This document shows, one piece after another, positions 6,357 to 8,522 of a stretch of 8,522 nucleotides of DNA. A model generated the notes under the pieces. The model saw nothing but the letters and a program-made list of their open reading frames with translations, did not search any database and was not told the origin of the DNA. Where the stretch lies: assembly GCA_023419055.1 (NCBI GenBank), contig JAEZYO010000001.1:1-8522 (forward strand), read 5' to 3'. A program made the translations under genes and the position numbers. This DNA comes from Pseudomonadota bacterium. Its GTDB lineage: Bacteria; Myxococcota; Polyangia; Polyangiales; Polyangiaceae. Numbering within the stretch: the stretch's first letter is position 1; every line of letters starts with the position of its first letter.

Positions 6357-7118
6357 ATGGCTTCAGCCTTGAGACCACTCGAACAGTGTCTGAGAGCTCT
6401 GGCACCGTGCGTTATGTTGGTCGGTTTCTGTTTTGGCTGTAACAAGTCGGGCCCCGGAGCGGACGACGCGAGCCAGGCCGGAACCCGCCGCTCCACCACG
6501 ATCGTCCACGAGGAGTGTGACCTCGCCGCGAGCTCTGCCGAGCGCCTGGACGCCAACGGCGATGGGCGCGCGGACATCACGATCGTCCGCGAAGACGGGC
6601 GCGAAGTCTGCCGGGCCGCCGATATCAACTTCGACGGCGTCGTCGATACTTGGACCTACCTCGACGGGGCGGGCCAGCTTCGCCGCCGCGAGCTCGATTT
6701 CGACCGCGACGGGAAGATCGACGAGATCGCGACCTTCCGTTCGGGGGTCGTGGTCGAGAAGCATCGCTCGACGAGCGGGCTCGCTCAGCTCGACACCTGG
6801 GAGTTTTATACGAACGGCACGCTGGCTCGGACAGAGCGTGATTCCGACGGGGACGAGCGAGTCGATCAGTGGTGGGAGTACGGCGGTAACGGTTGCCCGA
6901 TGATGCATTCGGACGCGAACCGGGACGGCAAGCCCGACGTCGGGACGACCATCGACTACTGCAAGGAGACCGGTTACGTGCCGCCCGAGCGCCAGGACTA
7001 CCGGCAAACCACGAGCCCCGATTTCCAGCGCACCGAGGCGCTGCCCACCGAGACGGAAGTGCAGACCGCCGAGCCGCCGGCGGACGCGGCGAAGCAGCCG
7101 GAAGGGGCGCAGCCGTGA
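6357..7118 (+). CDS. Predicted lipoprotein with 24-residue DxNxDG repeats, first paralogue
   Basis: From the ATG at 6357 the product has 253 residues. An N-terminal hydrophobic segment ends in LVGFCFGC-N, so Cys28 is the likely lipidated residue, although Cys at -3 makes the lipobox unusual. The mature protein contains Asp-rich loops of the form DxNxDGxxD at residues 65, 89, 114, 162 and 186, and a degenerate one at 138, on a 24-25 residue period. Loops alternate with W-x-x-Y/F and G-x-L segments likely to be beta hairpins. The loops resemble calcium-binding thrombospondin type 3 or dockerin-like loops but lack the EF-hand Glu12; metal binding is inferred. Mature cysteines 54, 85, 180 and 202 could form disulfides. 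The tail is Pro/Glu-rich. An earlier in-frame GTG at 6318 would prepend 13 residues to the signal peptide and seems less likely. The stop overlaps the next start by four bases. Function is unknown. Confidence 0.85.
   Translation: MASALRPLEQCLRALAPCVMLVGFCFGCNKSGPGADDASQAGTRRSTTIVHEECDLAASSAERLDANGDGRADITIVREDGREVCRAADINFDGVVDTWTYLDGAGQLRRRELDFDRDGKIDEIATFRSGVVVEKHRSTSGLAQLDTWEFYTNGTLARTERDSDGDERVDQWWEYGGNGCPMMHSDANRDGKPDVGTTIDYCKETGYVPPERQDYRQTTSPDFQRTEALPTETEVQTAEPPADAAKQPEGAQP
6549..6938 (+). repeat. Protein-level 24-residue repeats in the first lipoprotein
   Basis: Asp-rich loops start at residues 65, 89, 114, 138 (degenerate, STSGLAQLD), 162 and 186; intervals are 24, 25, 24, 24 and 24. 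Examples are DANGDGRAD, DINFDGVVD, DFDRDGKID and DANRDGKPD. The DNA has diverged, so this is an old protein repeat rather than a recent DNA expansion. Confidence 0.85.
7100..7107 (+). promoter_or_regulatory. Ribosome binding site deciding the GTG start of the second lipoprotein
   Basis: GGAAGGGG lies seven bases before the GTG at 7115. It supports that GTG over far-upstream in-frame ATGs (for example 6893) that lie inside the preceding gene. Translation from 7115 yields a proper lipoprotein signal peptide. Confidence 0.75.
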
Positions 7119-7876
7119 GGCGAGATCGCGTGTGGGCGACGCTCGCGCTCGGCGCCGCGACCTCGCTCGGCTTCTTCGCTTGCGGCGGGGAGGCGAAGGG
7201 GCCGAAGGCGCCCGTTCAATCCGACGAGCGCCCGCAAGGGATCTCCCAGGACGACCAGTCGCGCTGCGATTTCAAAGATCGCGCGGACCGCGACGTCTCG
7301 GAGTCGGCGGGGCCCGGGTCGGTGACGCCCAACATTCGCCGCGTCTACGCGCTCCTCGGTGAAGGCGAAGAGCGCAAGCGAGTGCTGGTCTGCCGTGAGG
7401 TGGACACCAACCTCGACGGCGTGAAGGACGTCTTTCGAACCTACAACGATCGCGGCGACGCGTTGAACGAGCTCGCCGACTCGAACTTCGACGGGAAGAT
7501 CGACACGTGGATCACCTTCGCTCGCGGTCGCCTGGCGAAGGTCGAGATCGACACGAGCGGCAACGGCAAGCCGGACGAGATCCGCTTCTACGTGGGCGGC
7601 AAGCTGAGCCGCGTGCAGCTCGACGAGAACGACGACGGCAAGCCGGACGTCTGGGAAATCTACGACGACGGCAAGCTTCAGCGCCGCGGCGTGGACCTCG
7701 ATCGCGACGGCCACGTCGATCGCTGGGACCGCGACGAGATCGCGCTCCGCGAGATCGCCGATCGCGAGCGGCGTGAAGAAGAAGAGCGTTTGAAGCGTGA
7801 GCAGTCGGAGAAGCAGGAGCAGGTGGACGACGCTGGCGTTACGGACGCCCGCGTGAGCGCGCGCCGTCGCGAATGA
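7115..7876 (+). CDS. Predicted lipoprotein with 24-residue DxNxDG repeats, second paralogue
   Basis: Starting at GTG 7115 (GTGA overlap with the previous stop), the 253-residue product has a lipoprotein signal: MRRDR n-region, hydrophobic core, and LGFFAC-G with Cys23 as the lipid site. Asp-rich loops start at residues 97, 122, 146, 170 and 194 (DTNLDGVKD, DSNFDGKID, DTSGNGKPD, DENDDGKPD, DLDRDGHVD), spaced 25, 24, 24 and 24. Each is followed by W/I-x-x-Y/F and G-K/R-L segments. It aligns with the upstream paralogue at a constant offset of eight residues, including the V-C-R motif before the first shared loop. Cys51 and Cys93 could form a disulfide. Residues 206-238 are a highly charged Glu/Arg/Lys helix absent from the paralogue, a possible coiled coil. 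It is probably anchored facing the periplasm or cell surface, with metal binding inferred. It overlaps rluB by four bases. Function is unknown. Confidence 0.87.
   Translation: MRRDRVWATLALGAATSLGFFACGGEAKGPKAPVQSDERPQGISQDDQSRCDFKDRADRDVSESAGPGSVTPNIRRVYALLGEGEERKRVLVCREVDTNLDGVKDVFRTYNDRGDALNELADSNFDGKIDTWITFARGRLAKVEIDTSGNGKPDEIRFYVGGKLSRVQLDENDDGKPDVWEIYDDGKLQRRGVDLDRDGHVDRWDRDEIALREIADRERREEEERLKREQSEKQEQVDDAGVTDARVSARRRE
7403..7720 (+). repeat. Protein-level 24-residue repeats in the second lipoprotein
   Basis: Five consecutive loops of the form D-x-x-x-D/N-G-x-x-D begin at residues 97, 122, 146, 170 and 194, with linkers of matching length (for example FARGRLAKVEI, YVGGKLSRVQL, YDDGKLQRRGV). 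Repeats three and four share the DNA word CGGCAAGCCGGACG (from 7563 and 7637), so part of this array may be younger than that in the upstream paralogue. Confidence 0.88.
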
Positions 7877-8522
7877 AGAACGAAGAAAAGCCCAGGGCCG
7901 CCGTCGCCGGTGAGAGACTGCAGAAGGTGCTGGCCCAAGCCGGCATCGCCTCGCGTCGAGCCGCGGAAGAGTTGATCGTCAAGGGGCGCGTCCGTGTGGA
8001 CGGGCGCGTCGTGAAGGAGCTCGGCACCCGCGTCGATCGGCGCGCGAAGATCGAGGTCGACGGCCGGCGCATCATGCCGGAGAACCTCGTCTACATCGTG
8101 CTCCACAAGCCGCGAGAGGTCGTGTGCACGCTGAGCGATCCGCAGGGTCGGCCGACGGTGCTCGAGCTGATCCGCGGCGCAGGCGCGCGCGTGGTGCCCG
8201 TCGGGCGCCTCGACTTCCACACGAGCGGCGCGCTCCTGATGACGAACGACGGTGATTTCGCTGCAGTGCTGACGCACCCGCGGCATCACGTGCCCAAGGA
8301 GTACGTGGCGAAAGTGCGCGGAGTCGTCGACGAGCGCGGGCTCGAGCAGCTCAGGAAGAGCATCGACATCGACGGCACGCCCACGCGGCCCGCCGAGGTC
8401 TCGATCGAACGCGTCGAGGGCGACAAGACCTGGCTCAGGGTGGTGCTGCAAGAGGGCAAGAACCGCCAGGTGCGCAGGCTGGGAGACGCGGCGGGCTTCC
8501 CCGTGATGCGTCTCGTCCGCAC
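7873..8522 (+). CDS. rluB: RluB/RsuA-family rRNA pseudouridine synthase, N-terminal part
   Basis: The frame is open from the ATG at 7873 to the window end, giving 216 residues; the C-terminus lies outside. An S4 RNA-binding domain covers about residues 14-65 (RLQKVLAQAGIASRRAAEELI). It is followed by the RsuA-type synthase core with VLHKP (76-80), the catalytic motif GRLDFHTSGALLMTNDGD (Asp114), KEYVAKV (142-148) and EGKNRQVRRL (194-203). This family isomerises one uridine in ribosomal RNA; RluB targets 23S U2605, RsuA 16S U516 and RluF 23S U2604. The long N-terminus with S4 domain and the KNRQVRRL form favour RluB, but subfamily assignment from motifs alone is moderate. No Shine-Dalgarno is evident; the ATGA overlap with the lipoprotein gene suggests translational coupling. 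The scpA/scpB neighbours common in other bacteria are not upstream. Confidence 0.93.
   Translation, partial: MKNEEKPRAAVAGERLQKVLAQAGIASRRAAEELIVKGRVRVDGRVVKELGTRVDRRAKIEVDGRRIMPENLVYIVLHKPREVVCTLSDPQGRPTVLELIRGAGARVVPVGRLDFHTSGALLMTNDGDFAAVLTHPRHHVPKEYVAKVRGVVDERGLEQLRKSIDIDGTPTRPAEVSIERVEGDKTWLRVVLQEGKNRQVRRLGDAAGFPVMRLVR

Noticed and set aside
6893..7114. Upstream ATG extension of the second lipoprotein to give a 327-residue protein
   Set aside because: The extension lies inside the first lipoprotein gene in another frame. GTG 7115 has a good ribosome site, a 4-base overlap and yields a proper lipoprotein signal.

Overview
The window is GC-rich (roughly two thirds G+C) bacterial chromosome, densely coded, with strong G/C third-position bias. 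The gene content (LepA, an RsuA/RluB-type pseudouridine synthase, paired M16 peptidases, acidic DxNxDG lipoproteins, a CopG-like protein) and base composition suggest a myxobacterium or other delta-proteobacterial relative. That placement is an inference from style; no marker gene was compared.

Layout. (1) Positions 1-1245, plus strand: the 3' part of a phosphoglucomutase/phosphomannomutase gene, then a small secreted outer-membrane beta-barrel-like protein. (2) Positions 1246-1330: a convergent junction with a 35-bp tandem duplication and palindromes, which overlaps the 3' end of the facing gene. (3) Positions 1290-6110, minus strand, read right to left: a 68-residue ribbon-helix-helix protein with a near-consensus promoter, a 93-bp leader with a terminator-like structure, the translation factor gene lepA, then a zinc-binding M16 peptidase and a catalytically degenerate M16 partner joined by a 4-base stop/start overlap. 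(4) Positions 6111-6356: divergent intergenic region. (5) Positions 6357-8522, plus strand: two lipoprotein genes encoding paralogues of 253 residues each, then an rluB-like 23S rRNA pseudouridine synthase that runs off the window. These three genes are joined by 4-base overlaps.

How the genes work together. The M16 genes look like a classic active/inactive pair that forms one heteromeric protease. LepA and RluB both act on the ribosome but sit in different, divergent transcription units. The two lipoproteins are colinear duplicates built on a 24-residue repeat with an Asp-rich, possibly calcium-binding loop; their function is unknown, and they are the least conventional proteins here. I did not find a clearly new multi-gene system. 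The points most worth checking are the lipoprotein repeat family coupled to rluB, the duplicated stop/hairpin at the convergent junction, and the alternative hairpins just upstream of lepA.
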